Shown: positions 46,445 to 54,830 of the stretch, one piece after another
Layout of the letters: each line of letters starts with the position of its first letter
Position numbering within the stretch: position 1 is the first letter of the stretch
NCBI GenBank assembly: GCA_963792875.1
Contig: CAWBXV010000010.1
Span: forward strand, 186,001-250,000
Direction of reading: 5' to 3'
Source: JAHEGP01 sp963792875
GTDB lineage: Bacteria; Pseudomonadota; Gammaproteobacteria; Pseudomonadales; JAHEGP01
DNA length: 64,000 nucleotides
The notes under the pieces: model-generated
Database searches by the model: none
What the model saw: the letters and a program-made list of their open reading frames with translations, nothing else
Told to the model about the DNA's origin: nothing
Made by a program: the position numbers and the translations under genes

Positions 46445-46534
46445 GCGGCCGGTTGCGGAACCGGTCGGGAAAGGCGGAAACCTGCAGGGCGCTGGGCCAG
46501 CGCCACGACCCGAAGCGGTAGGTGAATCAGAGCG

Positions 46535-46561
46535 CCCCTGACCGCTCGCGCGGTCAAGGGG
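46535..46561. terminator. Candidate bidirectional terminator hairpin
   Basis: CCCCTGACCGC and GCGGTCAAGGGG pair around a TCGC loop with one bulged A. It lies between the small ORF (plus) and the PEP-CTERM gene end (minus). No T run follows on either strand, so activity as an intrinsic terminator is uncertain. Confidence 0.4.
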
Positions 46562-46628
46562 TCTCAGGTTTGCCCCAACAGTGAGGACGGGCCGCGCCGT
46601 CCGCCCCTCCGGCGCGTCAGGGCAGCGC

Positions 46629-47258
46629 TCAGCGCTTCCTGCGGGGCAGCCGGCTCAGGCCCGGACCGAGCAAGCCCAAAGCCAGCAATGCCGTGGACGC
46701 TGGTTCGGGCACATGCTGCGGGCGGGCGGTAAACGACACGACAAAGTCGTCCAGGTCGAAATCGTTGATGTTGTCGCCCTGGTTGCCGTCGTCGTTCAGG
46801 CCCAGATAATATATGTCCTGGTATACAGCCAGCCCGAACGTGGGCAGCATGCCCGCCTCGTAGTTGCTCAAATTGCTGCCGTTGGCGGCTGACTGGCCGG
46901 TGGAGAGCACGTCGAACGCGAAGTCCATCAGTCCGCCATCCCCTGCCGAAAAGTCGACGGTGCAGCTGTTGGGGATGCTCTTGTTGCTCAGCGTGCAGAA
47001 TGCGCCCGCGTTGAACCAGTTATTGTACGCCGCCTCGCTGAAGATGCCGTTGAATGTCGCCGTCAGATCCTGTTTGGCGTAGATGTCCTGACCGAGGAAC
47101 ACGGTGGCATCGTAGACGAAATCGCCGTCTTCGACGCCCTCGATAGTGTCGCTGCTGCCTCTTGCCAGGATAAAGTCATTCACATAGGCAATAAAATCCG
47201 CCCGCGAGACGCCGCTTAGGAACACGGCGCAGGTAACGGCTGCGAGCTGTTTCATCAT
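46629..47258 (-). CDS. PEP-CTERM sorting-signal protein, copy 1
   Basis: About 209 residues with an N-terminal signal peptide (MMKQLAAVTCAVFLSGVSRA) and a C-terminal PEP-CTERM tripartite signal: VPEPAST, a hydrophobic stretch (ALLALGLLGPGLSRL) and basic RRKR. Exosortase removes this tail in the inner membrane and passes the protein to the surface. The middle is related to the tandem pair at 48162 and 49387 (shared FLGQDIYAKQDLTATF, FSEAAYNNW, YYLGLNDDG, FDLDDFVVSF). ATG codons at 47258 and 47255 both follow AGGGAGGGG. No exosortase gene is in this window. A weak sigma-54-like GG-N10-GC pair lies at about 47295-47312, which I do not list as a promoter. Confidence 0.88.
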   Translation of the reverse strand: MMKQLAAVTCAVFLSGVSRADFIAYVNDFILARGSSDTIEGVEDGDFVYDATVFLGQDIYAKQDLTATFNGIFSEAAYNNWFNAGAFCTLSNKSIPNSCTVDFSAGDGGLMDFAFDVLSTGQSAANGSNLSNYEAGMLPTFGLAVYQDIYYLGLNDDGNQGDNINDFDLDDFVVSFTARPQHVPEPASTALLALGLLGPGLSRLPRRKR

Positions 47259-47894
47259 CGTCCCCTCCCTACTAGTCACCTTGCTGTGGTCTGATGCTTA
47301 AGCGGTGCCGGGGATGGGCGTAAAAGTCAACACATTGCCGTGAATTCTGCCCTGAACCCGCTGCGCTATTGACCCCCGTCGAGCCACTGTGGCCAGCAGT
47401 CAGCGCTGTCGGTGCCTGCCGCTGACTGCAGTCCGGTGCGGTCGCGCCTCGCAGTGTGTCGCGCACGACGTGCGCCAGCGGTTGAAGGGCGACAGCACTC
47501 AGGTGTCGTCGGCGGCGTTGCAGCGGGGCGCCAGCGTCTGTAAAGAAAATCGACAGGTTGGTTTCAGGGGCCGCGACCACCTGTCGCCCGCAGCGGCGAC
47601 TGGTCCGCGCCGGCCCGACCCTGGCGACCGTGGGGCTTATGACTGATGGCTGGAGCCACCAGCGCAGCCGGCTGCGGTATGGGTCCTTGCGCCCGTGGGT
47701 GGCGGTATTCCGCGATATCGCAGCGGGAGGCGGCAGCAGGCTGTTCGCCCTGCGAGGGCCGCGCGACGATGGACTCAAGCCGGGTGCGATGCTGGCGGCT
47801 GGAGAGCAAGGAGTGTCGAGAAATTTTACAACTGCCGCCGTGGCGGGTGCCGGGAGATTGCTATAAGCGCTTGTAATACATCATAAAAATATTG
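47259..47894. other. Gene-poor region upstream of the PEP-CTERM tandem pair
   Basis: Open frames on both strands lack support. The right part, from about 47705, is homologous to the region at about 48950-49080 before the next PEP-CTERM gene (shared blocks GCGCGACGATGG and CGGGTGCGATGCTGGCGG). Conservation of this upstream segment in both copies marks it as a likely activator-binding region for the sigma-54 promoters. Confidence 0.5.
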
Positions 47895-47911
47895 CTGGCA
47901 TTTTAATTGCA
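47895..47911 (+). promoter_or_regulatory. Sigma-54 promoter of PEP-CTERM copy 2
   Basis: CTGGCATTTTAATTGCA matches the -24/-12 form (GG and GC ten bases apart, TGGCA and TTGC boxes). It lies about 250 bases before the ATG, giving a leader of roughly 240 bases. The same element is present at the same place before the paralogous gene. Confidence 0.75.
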
Positions 47912-48161
47912 ATAATTACTGGTGAAGGTCTCTCGTGCCGAGTGGCGGGTTCGCCTCCTGGTTCCTGGTTCCTGGATGCTGAACGCAATGGCAATGCCAG
48001 CAGAAGGGAGAAGGGAGTAGCACGGTGACGCCGCGGTAATGGCACCCGCAGCATCGCGTGGGGAGTTCTTTGCTAGAACTGTTATGTCTTCATGAGTTGA
48101 GAGAATCCGCTCAGAAGTCGAAAAAAAACCAATGGCAAGCAACCTGATATGGGGAACAAGC

Positions 48162-48833
48162 ATGAAGCAACTTACTTTACTCGCAGTGTCCGTAATGCTG
48201 GCTGGCGGCGCCCAGGCCTACACGTGCAGCAGCAACGATGGCAGCCTTGGAACTTCTGACGGGCAGTATCAGGACGACTTTATTAAAACTACCGGCTCTT
48301 TAGACTGTATCGGCCAGGTTGAGGGCAATGACGCTCCTGTCAACGTGGCCGTGTCACTCGGCAGTGAAATCAGAGCCGTGGACGACGTATCCTTGACGTT
48401 TGAGTCCACGTTCTCCGAGGCCGATTGGACCAACGAGTTTGGTTGGGACGGTGAGGTCAGGTTCAACAGTGGGAAAATCGGTGAGGAAGATCCTTTCACC
48501 GAAAGCTTTACGGTCACCCTTCTCAATGGGGGAGTGCTGCCGTTCTACTACAACACCAATGTGGATGGACTTGTTCAATTCACTGCAAAAAATGGCGAGA
48601 ACGAGGATAACTATACGGAAGGGAGGCCTACCTTCGCTTTCGCCTATTACGAGGGATACTATTACCTCGGTCTGAACGATAACGGCATTGAGGATGGTGC
48701 GAGCGCGGATTTTGATGTTGATGACTTTGTGGTTCGCTTCAAGGTCAACGTACCGGAGCCCGCCAGCACCGCGTTGCTGGGTCTTGGCGTTATCGGGTTG
48801 GGCTTGAGCCGTCTCGCTCGCCGTAAAGTCTGA
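48162..48833 (+). CDS. PEP-CTERM sorting-signal protein, copy 2
   Basis: 223 residues. A signal peptide (MKQLTLLAVSVMLAGGAQA, cleavage before YTCSS) is followed by a beta-rich domain with three cysteines and an acidic character (DFDVDDFVVRFK). The C-terminus has the PEP-CTERM signal: VPEPASTALLGLGVIGLGL then RLARRKV. The ATG at 48162 follows GGGGAAC by six bases. It is the first gene of the tandem pair and has its own sigma-54 promoter and terminator, so it is a single-gene transcript. It is expected to be handled by an exosortase and to reach the cell surface or matrix. Confidence 0.92.
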   Translation: MKQLTLLAVSVMLAGGAQAYTCSSNDGSLGTSDGQYQDDFIKTTGSLDCIGQVEGNDAPVNVAVSLGSEIRAVDDVSLTFESTFSEADWTNEFGWDGEVRFNSGKIGEEDPFTESFTVTLLNGGVLPFYYNTNVDGLVQFTAKNGENEDNYTEGRPTFAFAYYEGYYYLGLNDNGIEDGASADFDVDDFVVRFKVNVPEPASTALLGLGVIGLGLSRLARRKV

Positions 48834-48853
48834 TCGTCATCTGCGTTGCCAGG

Positions 48854-48889
48854 CCGGGGGGCAGCAAGCGCTGCCCCCCGGTTTTTTTT
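48854..48889 (+). terminator. Rho-independent terminator of PEP-CTERM copy 2
   Basis: A perfect 12-base stem (CCGGGGGGCAGC / GCTGCCCCCCGG) with an AAGC loop and eight T directly after. It starts 20 bases after the stop codon. An identical element follows the paralogue. Confidence 0.95.
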
Positions 48890-49134
48890 GCGTATGCGGT
48901 GTGCTGGCGCGGCGCCGCTGTCGGCTCGCCGCTTTGCTGCTGCGGACGGCGATATCCCGCGAATCACAGCGGGAGACGAGGTATGTTGTCAGCCGTGCGA
49001 GGGTTGCGCGACGATGGCATCCAGTCGGGTGCGATGCTGGCGGACAGAAACCAGTGTCGGGATATTTTACAGTTGTCGTCTTGTCAGTAGACTCATGTTT
49101 TTATAACGCATTGTTATATATCAAAATATGATTG

Positions 49135-49151
49135 TTGGCATTGTGATTGCT
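49135..49151 (+). promoter_or_regulatory. Sigma-54 promoter of PEP-CTERM copy 3
   Basis: TTGGCATTGTGATTGCT fits the sigma-54 consensus (TTGGCA, six bases, TTGCT). It is about 236 bases before the ATG at 49387, with a conserved leader that includes GGTCTCTCGTGCCG and a shared segment just upstream of the start. Confidence 0.8.
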
Positions 49152-49386
49152 TAACCCATTGGGAGGGTCTCTCGTGCCGGCACTCGGGGCTGCCTGCTGA
49201 TTCCTGGCTGCTGAAGGCAACGGCAACGCCAGCAGAAGGGGGTAGGACGGTGACGGCGCGGTAATGGCACCGGCAGCAGCGGCTGCGGAGTCCTCATCTA
49301 GCACTGTTTTGTCTTCATGAGTTGAGAGAATCCGCTCAGAAGTCGAAAAAGAACCAATGGCAATCAACTTGATATGGGGAACTAGC

Positions 49387-50043
49387 ATGAAGAAGCAACT
49401 TACTTTACTCGCAGTGTCCGTAATGCTGGCTGGCGGCGCCCAGGCCTACACGTGCAGCAGCAACGATGGCAGCCTTGGAACTTCTGACGGGCAGTATCAG
49501 GACGACTTTATTAAAACTACCGGCTCTTTAGACTGTATCGGCCAGGTTGAGGGCAATGACGGCCCTGTCACCGTGGCCGTTTCGCTCGGCCGTGAGATCA
49601 ACGTCATGCAGGACGTCTCTCTGACGTTTGAATCCGTGTTCTCCGAGGCCGTATGGACCAACGAGTTTGGTTGGGACGGTGAGGTCAGGTTCAACAATAA
49701 GAATATCGGGAGCGAGCCGCCTTTTACCGTCATGGGTTCTGAGGGATTGCTGCCGTTCTTTTATGTCGCCGATGTGAACGGCGCGGGTTTCCAATTGGAC
49801 AACGGCTCTAATCAAGCCGCCTATGAAGGTCAGGATCCTACGTTCGCGTTCGCTTTTTACGAGGGCTACTATTACCTCGGTCTGAACGATAACGGGCTTG
49901 GCGATGGTCAGAGCGCGGATTTTGATGTCGATGACTTTGTGGTTCGCTTCAAGGTCAACGTACCGGAGCCCGCCAGCACCGCGTTGCTGGGTCTTGGTAT
50001 GATCGGTCTGGGCTTGAGCCGCATGGCTCGCCGTAAAGTCTGA
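49387..50043 (+). CDS. PEP-CTERM sorting-signal protein, copy 3
   Basis: 218 residues and closely related to copy 2. The first about 58 residues and the last about 60 are almost identical, and the central part (about residues 60-150) differs by many substitutions and a short deletion. Signal peptide MKKQLTLLAVSVMLAGGA and PEP-CTERM tail VPEPASTALLGLGMIGLGL with RMARRKV are complete. Start ATG at 49387 follows a GGGGAAC as in copy 2. The unequal divergence suggests gene conversion at the ends or selection for change in the exposed middle. Confidence 0.92.
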   Translation: MKKQLTLLAVSVMLAGGAQAYTCSSNDGSLGTSDGQYQDDFIKTTGSLDCIGQVEGNDGPVTVAVSLGREINVMQDVSLTFESVFSEAVWTNEFGWDGEVRFNNKNIGSEPPFTVMGSEGLLPFFYVADVNGAGFQLDNGSNQAAYEGQDPTFAFAFYEGYYYLGLNDNGLGDGQSADFDVDDFVVRFKVNVPEPASTALLGLGMIGLGLSRMARRKV

Positions 50044-50063
50044 TCGTTATCTGCGTTGCCAGG

Positions 50064-50099
50064 CCGGGGGGCAGCAAGCGCTGCCCCCCGGTTTTTTTT
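50064..50099 (+). terminator. Rho-independent terminator of PEP-CTERM copy 3
   Basis: The same 12-base GC stem, AAGC loop and T8 as the terminator at 48854, again 20 bases after the stop. Confidence 0.95.
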
Positions 50100-50105
50100 G
50101 CGTAT

Positions 50106-50478
50106 GCAGTGTGCCCTGGCCAGCGTGCTGGCGTTGTTTTCTGCTCGCCGCTTTACGCTGTGCCGGCGGCGCTGGTCACGTCCCTTGGCAGTTCTGGCTG
50201 TCGGTGGCCGGGCGGCCGCCAGCTCCCGTTGCCACCACGGCGCTGGCCTCTTGGATTTTCCTGCGGAATTCAACATACTTTTCATCAGGCGGCGCTGCGG
50301 TCATGAGCGTTTCCCGGCCGTGCGCGCGCTGCAGCCGCCGAGCGGTATCGGCGCCGCTGTGCAATGTCCACGCGGTCGGTGCTGGGCGTAAGCCGGTGGG
50401 CGGCATGCAGTTCCCGCGCCAGTTGTCCGGCCGTGGCCTTGCACGGTGATGCCGTGCCGTTGATGACAGGAGACCGCA
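50106..50478. other. 373-base gap without a recognised gene
   Basis: Small frames with no ribosome-binding site or domain. It should carry the promoter of the channel gene at 50479, but no specific site was seen. Confidence 0.4.
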
Positions 50479-51147
50479 ATGCCCCCTGCGATGGAGCCCC
50501 TCAGCAGCAGCATTCTGGCGATCATGTATTTTGGCGACGTGGTCTTTGCCGTCAGCGGCGCGCTCACCGCAGCGCGCTACCGCATGGATATCCTGGGTTT
50601 CCTGATGATCGGTACGATCACCGGTATCGGTGGCGGCACGCTGCGCGATGTGCTGCTCGGCCGCACCGTATGGTGGACTCAGGACCCGCGGGAGCTCATC
50701 CTGTGTATCGGCGCGGCGCTGCTGACGTTTTTCTTCATCAAGAGCGATATCTCGCAGCGCCGGCGCATGGTCTGGGCCGACGCCCTGGGTCTGTCCGCGT
50801 TCGCCGTGGTCGGCTGCCATGTGGCGCTGTCCTTTGGCGCGCCGTTTTTCATCGCCGTGGTCATGGGCATGGTCACGGCCACCGGGGGTGGTCTGATGCG
50901 CGATGTGCTCACCAACAACCAGCCCATGATTTTCTGCGGCCAGATCTACGCCACCGCCGCCCTGGTGGGCTCCCTGGGTTACGCCAGCCTGCGCGGCCTG
51001 GGCGTCCCGGAAATTCCCGCCGAGATCATCTCGGCCCTGGCGGCGTTCCTGCTGCGGGCGTCAGCCATCGTGTTCGATATCCGCATGGGGCCGCCGGGAC
51101 AATTCATCCGGGTCGGCGGCCGCCAGCGCGGCCAGAGCCGGCGCTGA
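50479..51147 (+). CDS. TRIC/YicG-type small cation channel protein (UPF0126)
   Basis: A 222-residue membrane protein with two related halves. Each half has the signature of the family: GIGGGTLRDVLLG in the first and ATGGGLMRDVLTN in the second, within three helices each. Prokaryotic TRIC proteins form monovalent cation channels; YicG in E. coli has also been linked to glycine export. The ATG at 50479 follows AGGAG. It stands alone between gene-poor stretches. Confidence 0.92.
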   Translation: MPPAMEPLSSSILAIMYFGDVVFAVSGALTAARYRMDILGFLMIGTITGIGGGTLRDVLLGRTVWWTQDPRELILCIGAALLTFFFIKSDISQRRRMVWADALGLSAFAVVGCHVALSFGAPFFIAVVMGMVTATGGGLMRDVLTNNQPMIFCGQIYATAALVGSLGYASLRGLGVPEIPAEIISALAAFLLRASAIVFDIRMGPPGQFIRVGGRQRGQSRR

Positions 51148-51265
51148 GCCGGGATGTTACGGGCCAGGCAGTGGGGGGCGTGGCGGAGCGACCTCGCGGC
51201 AGGGGGGCTGCGCAGCCGCTGCAGTGTTAACGCTGCTGCCCAGCTCCGCGGCGTGGCGGAGTATA

Positions 51266-51282
51266 GGGGGGCGCTGCCCCCC
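51266..51282. terminator. Short GC hairpin between convergent genes
   Basis: GGGGGGC-GCT-GCCCCCC lies between the channel gene and the HlyD-type gene end. There is no T run, so its role as terminator is uncertain. Confidence 0.35.
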
Positions 51283-51302
51283 CGCCAGGGCGTCGCCGCG
51301 GG

Positions 51303-52544
51303 TCAGTGACCGGCGAATACCAGCATCTTGACCGGCAGCATCAGCGTCTGGATGCGCAGTATCGCCGCGTGCACAACGCCCACCGCATCCACCATGTGGT
51401 AGTAGAGCCACTGCATGGTGCTCAGCTCGCCCGACGCGATCAGGTCGTGATTGGAGGTGTAGGCGTTGGCCAGGCATTTGGTGCCGGGCATGACGCCGTC
51501 CAGACCTCCCTGGTACAGCGGTTCCATGATCACCATCAGGGTGCCGGGCCGTGCCCGGTCCTGGATGTCGATCAACTGGTCGTTGGGGCGCAGCTGCCCT
51601 GTGGCGATGACGTCCTGAGTGCCCACCACCACCATGGGGATAACGGTGAAGGGCTTGGACAGGCAGCTGATCTCGGCCAGCGTGCCGGGCTTGATGACGG
51701 CGGCGGCAAGCTGGCTGAAGCCGGCCTGCACCCGGTAGCGGCCGGATTCGACGCTCTCCGTGGGGATGAGGAGACCGGCCGGGCGCAGGATAGGGTTGAC
51801 ATAGTCGCCCGGTCGGAGCGCGAACTGCATGATCCGCCCAGCCACATCGGCATAGATGGTGGTCTTTTTCTGCTCTACCTCGGCCTGCTCCAGCGACTCC
51901 TGGGCGCTGAGCCTCTGCGCGGGCAGCACCGTGGCGATCTTGGCAGCGACGGCCTGCTTGTTGGCCAGGGCGGCCTCGAGTGCGCCCCTTCTGGTGGACA
52001 CGGTATGTTCAAGGCGCTGAATCTCGCGCTCGGACACGAGATTCCTGCCCTTCGCGCTGAGTTCACGCTTCATGCGCAACTCGTTCCTGGACTGTGCCAG
52101 GGCGCCTTCGGCCTGGTTGACCAGGCCCTCGGCCGCCGCCAGCTCAGACTGCGCGACGGCGAACGCGGCGTCCACCTCCGCCACCCGCCGGCGGGCGACC
52201 TCCACCGCGGCCATCTGGGTCGAGTCCTGCATGCTGAACAGGGGGTCGCCCGCCTTGACCAGCTGATTGTTGGCTACGAGCACCTCGGTGACCCGCCCCC
52301 CGACCTCCGGCAGGATGGTCACCGTGCGGAAGAACGGCGAGGCATTCAGGGTGGAGGGGTGGTAGTAGAAGATCAGGGTGATCAGCGCCACCGTAAGCAG
52401 CATGCAGGCAGTGATACCCCAGCGCAGCTCGTACCACAGGGTGAAGAATGTGATCTCCTTGCCCCAGCGTTTGCCCTGGGCAAAGCGCCGGATCAGGTAG
52501 TCCGGAAGAATGGTGATCAGGGAGCAGAGCAGAAACTCGAGCAT
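51303..52544 (-). CDS. HlyD-family membrane fusion protein
   Basis: A 413-residue periplasmic adaptor. It has two hydrophobic segments near the N-terminus (LEFLLCSLITILPDYLI and ITACMLLTVALITLIFYY), then a lipoyl-like half (VGGRVTEVLVANNQLVKAGD), a coiled-coil hairpin of about 120 residues rich in Ala, Glu and Arg (residues 115-215), the second lipoyl half (GRIMQFALRPGDYV) and a beta-barrel domain. It resembles YibH-type adaptors rather than RND partners. The ATG at 52544 follows AGGAGG by eight bases, and the stop of the small membrane protein overlaps that site, so the two genes form one unit. Confidence 0.85.
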   Translation of the reverse strand: MLEFLLCSLITILPDYLIRRFAQGKRWGKEITFFTLWYELRWGITACMLLTVALITLIFYYHPSTLNASPFFRTVTILPEVGGRVTEVLVANNQLVKAGDPLFSMQDSTQMAAVEVARRRVAEVDAAFAVAQSELAAAEGLVNQAEGALAQSRNELRMKRELSAKGRNLVSEREIQRLEHTVSTRRGALEAALANKQAVAAKIATVLPAQRLSAQESLEQAEVEQKKTTIYADVAGRIMQFALRPGDYVNPILRPAGLLIPTESVESGRYRVQAGFSQLAAAVIKPGTLAEISCLSKPFTVIPMVVVGTQDVIATGQLRPNDQLIDIQDRARPGTLMVIMEPLYQGGLDGVMPGTKCLANAYTSNHDLIASGELSTMQWLYYHMVDAVGVVHAAILRIQTLMLPVKMLVFAGH

Positions 52545-52547
52545 CGA

Positions 52548-52979
52548 CTAGACCTCCTCGCGCGGTGCTGCTGTGGCCGACGGCGCGGGTTCGCTGGCTG
52601 CGGGTGGCGGCAGCGCGGACGCGCTGGAGTCGTCCTCCTTGGCGGCCATCTTCTCGAGCGAATCGGCCATCGTCCGGAGCGGCGTGGCGTAATCCGGAAG
52701 CTCGACCACCGCCAGCAGCAGGGCCGCCACCCAGAATACGTTGTTGTGGGTGAACAGCGCCAGCAATGCGAGCACCATGATGATCTGCAGCTGGGTGTTG
52801 TTGCGCCGATGCGCCAGGCGCTCGGGCAGGGCATGCAGCTTGAGATAGAAATTGCCCACCACCAGCAGCAGCACGACGAGCAGTACCGTTACCAGGGTAA
52901 ACAGCGGGTCGTTACCATCGGCCCCGGCGAGGTAGCGGGGCAGGTGATGGGGCGCCAGCGGGTGAATGCTTTCTGTCAT
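52548..52979 (-). CDS. Small membrane protein, partner of the HlyD-type adaptor
   Basis: A 143-residue protein with two membrane segments (LFTLVTVLLVVLLLVVGNFYL and IIMVLALLALFTHNNVFWVA) and a Ser/Ala/Pro-rich, charged tail. No family recognised; the pairing of a short membrane protein with an HlyD-like adaptor is as in yibI-yibH, although the sequence is not of the DUF3302 type. It is upstream of, and just three bases from, the HlyD gene. Confidence 0.7.
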   Translation of the reverse strand: MTESIHPLAPHHLPRYLAGADGNDPLFTLVTVLLVVLLLVVGNFYLKLHALPERLAHRRNNTQLQIIMVLALLALFTHNNVFWVAALLLAVVELPDYATPLRTMADSLEKMAAKEDDSSASALPPPAASEPAPSATAAPREEV

Positions 52980-53532
52980 AGGCTTGATCCCAGTTATTAT
53001 TCATGTCGATGGTCTGGCGGCGCCCCCTGCGCGGTCACGCACTGGGCACGACGCAGCGGCTGCAGGCGGCACTATCCTGCGTTAAAATATTACAGGCGCC
53101 GGTTTTATGCCAGAAATATGGTTGTCCTGCGCGGCGTTGGCAGTGCTGCGAGAGTGCGCCAGTTGCCGCATAGCGATGGCGTCGCCCTTTACCCAAAGCG
53201 GGGCATTCGCTATCTTTTCCGGGGCGGTGACGCAAAGCGAGCGCGCTGGCAATGGCCTTTTCCCTGTTCAGTTTGCCGTCACGGTCAATTGACGCCTGCC
53301 AGCGCAGCGCCGACACAGCCCCTTGCGGCCCGTTGCCGCAGCGGTCGCCAGGATGCCCGACGCATCGTGCGCGCTGAGGGACTGCCTGGCGGGGTGGGTG
53401 GCGTGGTCCGCCGGTGTCGACTGCAAGCCATCGGCCTTGCCAGCGTCCGCCAGGTGCGCGGACAACCTCCAACCAGGTCGGCGTTTCGCAAGGGCTGCGG
53501 ACGCGATAGTCAACAGTGGTAGCGATCACGAT
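52980..53532. other. 553-base divergent gap without a recognised gene
   Basis: Lies between two divergently transcribed genes and should hold both promoters. Open frames are arginine- and alanine-rich with no start signal. No sigma-54 or FNR-type site was found. Confidence 0.4.
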
Positions 53533-54636
53533 ATGTCGAATGATGGTTTGTTTCCCCGATTGTTCAAGGCTGGTGTTGCCGCGTCATTGCTTGGCTGCGG
53601 CGGCGTGAGCTGGTCCTGCGAGGGCAGTCCGGTCGAGTGTCCCTTTGCTGGCGGTAAATTTGCGCCCTTCGAGGTGGATTTCACCAGTGAGACGAGCGCC
53701 GGCGGCATCGATGTCAGCGTGGGGGTCAAGCAGGAGCTCAAGAAGGCGGCGTTTGATGATACCTGGCAGTTCAGGACGATCATCAAGGGCTTCGTGTTCG
53801 GCCTGTATGGGTCCATCGTCGACGAGAGCGAGTTTTCGCTGCGCCCCGACCTCAGCTATCAGACCCGGAGTTTTTCCAGAAAGGCGCGCGTCTACGGCGT
53901 GTTCCCGGTGCAGTCGACGTCGTTCAAGCAGAACTTTTTCTGGCAGAACGCCAAGAGCGGGCACGTGAAGTCCAAGTACAAGGGCGACTGGTATGCTTAC
54001 TATATCGATGCCGGCGTGCTGGACCAGGCGCTGCTGCCGCTGCAGCTGCGCAAGGACCTCATCAGCGAGGGGCCGGACCTCGGCGTCAGAGGGTACAAGG
54101 CGACCAGCAAGAAGCGCATCGACGACGACTTCGTGGTCCGCTTCATCAAGGAAGTCGATCTGCAGACCCCGCTGGGCCAGGTGCAGACCGTCATCTACGA
54201 ACTGCTCAAGGGGCAGCACAAGCAGCGCATGGCCGAACTGGAACCGGGGCACGACCTGCCCCAGATCCTTGCGCTGGTCGACCAGCTCATCGCGCTGCGC
54301 AAGATGGGTAACTCCGCCGAGCGCGAACAGCGCACAAAGGCGGTCGGCGACCAGCTCAATGCGCTGCTGCAGGTCGATCCCGTCACCATCGTCTCGATCT
54401 CCGAGGATGAGGCGAAATCCGCCAGTAAGGACAGCAGCGACCGGCGGCGAGGCGGTGGTTCCGTCGTGGACAAGGCCTCGGAGATCGATGAGAGCAACGC
54501 CAGGGTGTTCTTCTGGCTGTCGAAAGAGCACGCCTATCTGCCGGTGCAGATGCTCGCGGTCATCGACAGCAACGCCTGGTCAAAGGTCGTGATCGAGAGC
54601 GTGGCCATCGACGGCCACAAGCTGGCACGGCTCTAG
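53533..54636 (+). CDS. DUF3108 exported protein, possible lipoprotein
   Basis: A 367-residue protein. The N-terminus (LFKAGVAASLLGCGGVSW) has a lipobox-like LLGC at residue 22, so it may be a lipoprotein; cleavage as an ordinary signal peptide cannot be excluded. Residues 45-260 show the DUF3108 pattern (YGSIVDESEFSLRP, RDLISEGPDL-like strand, VVRFIKEVDLQTPLG). The last part contains a basic Asp/Arg/Gly-rich segment (DSSDRRRGGGSVV) and a beta strand run (LPVQMLAVIDSNAWSK). DUF3108 proteins are periplasmic with unknown roles. The ATG at 53533 is chosen because it starts the leader; an upstream frame is open but not protein-like. Confidence 0.8.
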   Translation: MSNDGLFPRLFKAGVAASLLGCGGVSWSCEGSPVECPFAGGKFAPFEVDFTSETSAGGIDVSVGVKQELKKAAFDDTWQFRTIIKGFVFGLYGSIVDESEFSLRPDLSYQTRSFSRKARVYGVFPVQSTSFKQNFFWQNAKSGHVKSKYKGDWYAYYIDAGVLDQALLPLQLRKDLISEGPDLGVRGYKATSKKRIDDDFVVRFIKEVDLQTPLGQVQTVIYELLKGQHKQRMAELEPGHDLPQILALVDQLIALRKMGNSAEREQRTKAVGDQLNALLQVDPVTIVSISEDEAKSASKDSSDRRRGGGSVVDKASEIDESNARVFFWLSKEHAYLPVQMLAVIDSNAWSKVVIESVAIDGHKLARL

Positions 54637-54830
54637 TGGGCCTCGCCGGTCGCTGGTCCCACTGAGGCCTTCGCCGCCCTTCACTCGCTTGCCGTGACTG
54701 CAGCCGCTGGCGCCGAGGCCCGCCAGCAGCGCTCACGGCAGCGGCCCGCACCGTCCCCGTCGCCGTGCCGGCCACGCCAGCTGATGCCGCGGGAGTCTTC
54801 CCGGTTTGCGGGCCGGTCGTGGCGCCCCGC

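Larger units (their letters stand above)
47705..50105 (+). repeat. Tandem duplication of a regulatory region plus PEP-CTERM gene
   Basis: Two units of about 1.2 kb (about 47705-48895 and 48950-50105). Upstream region, sigma-54 promoter, leader, gene and terminator are all repeated in order. The first about 160 bases of the reading frames and the last about 220 bases including the terminator are nearly identical, also at silent positions, whereas the middle about 350 bases differ much more. Confidence 0.9.

Noticed and set aside
47295..47312. Sigma-54-like element before PEP-CTERM copy 1
   Set aside because: GG and GC spacing is right, but the TTGC box is poorly matched (AAGC), so it is too weak to list.
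47272..47778. A 168-codon frame on the minus strand upstream of PEP-CTERM copy 1
   Set aside because: Overlaps conserved regulatory blocks of the tandem pair and has no protein-like features.
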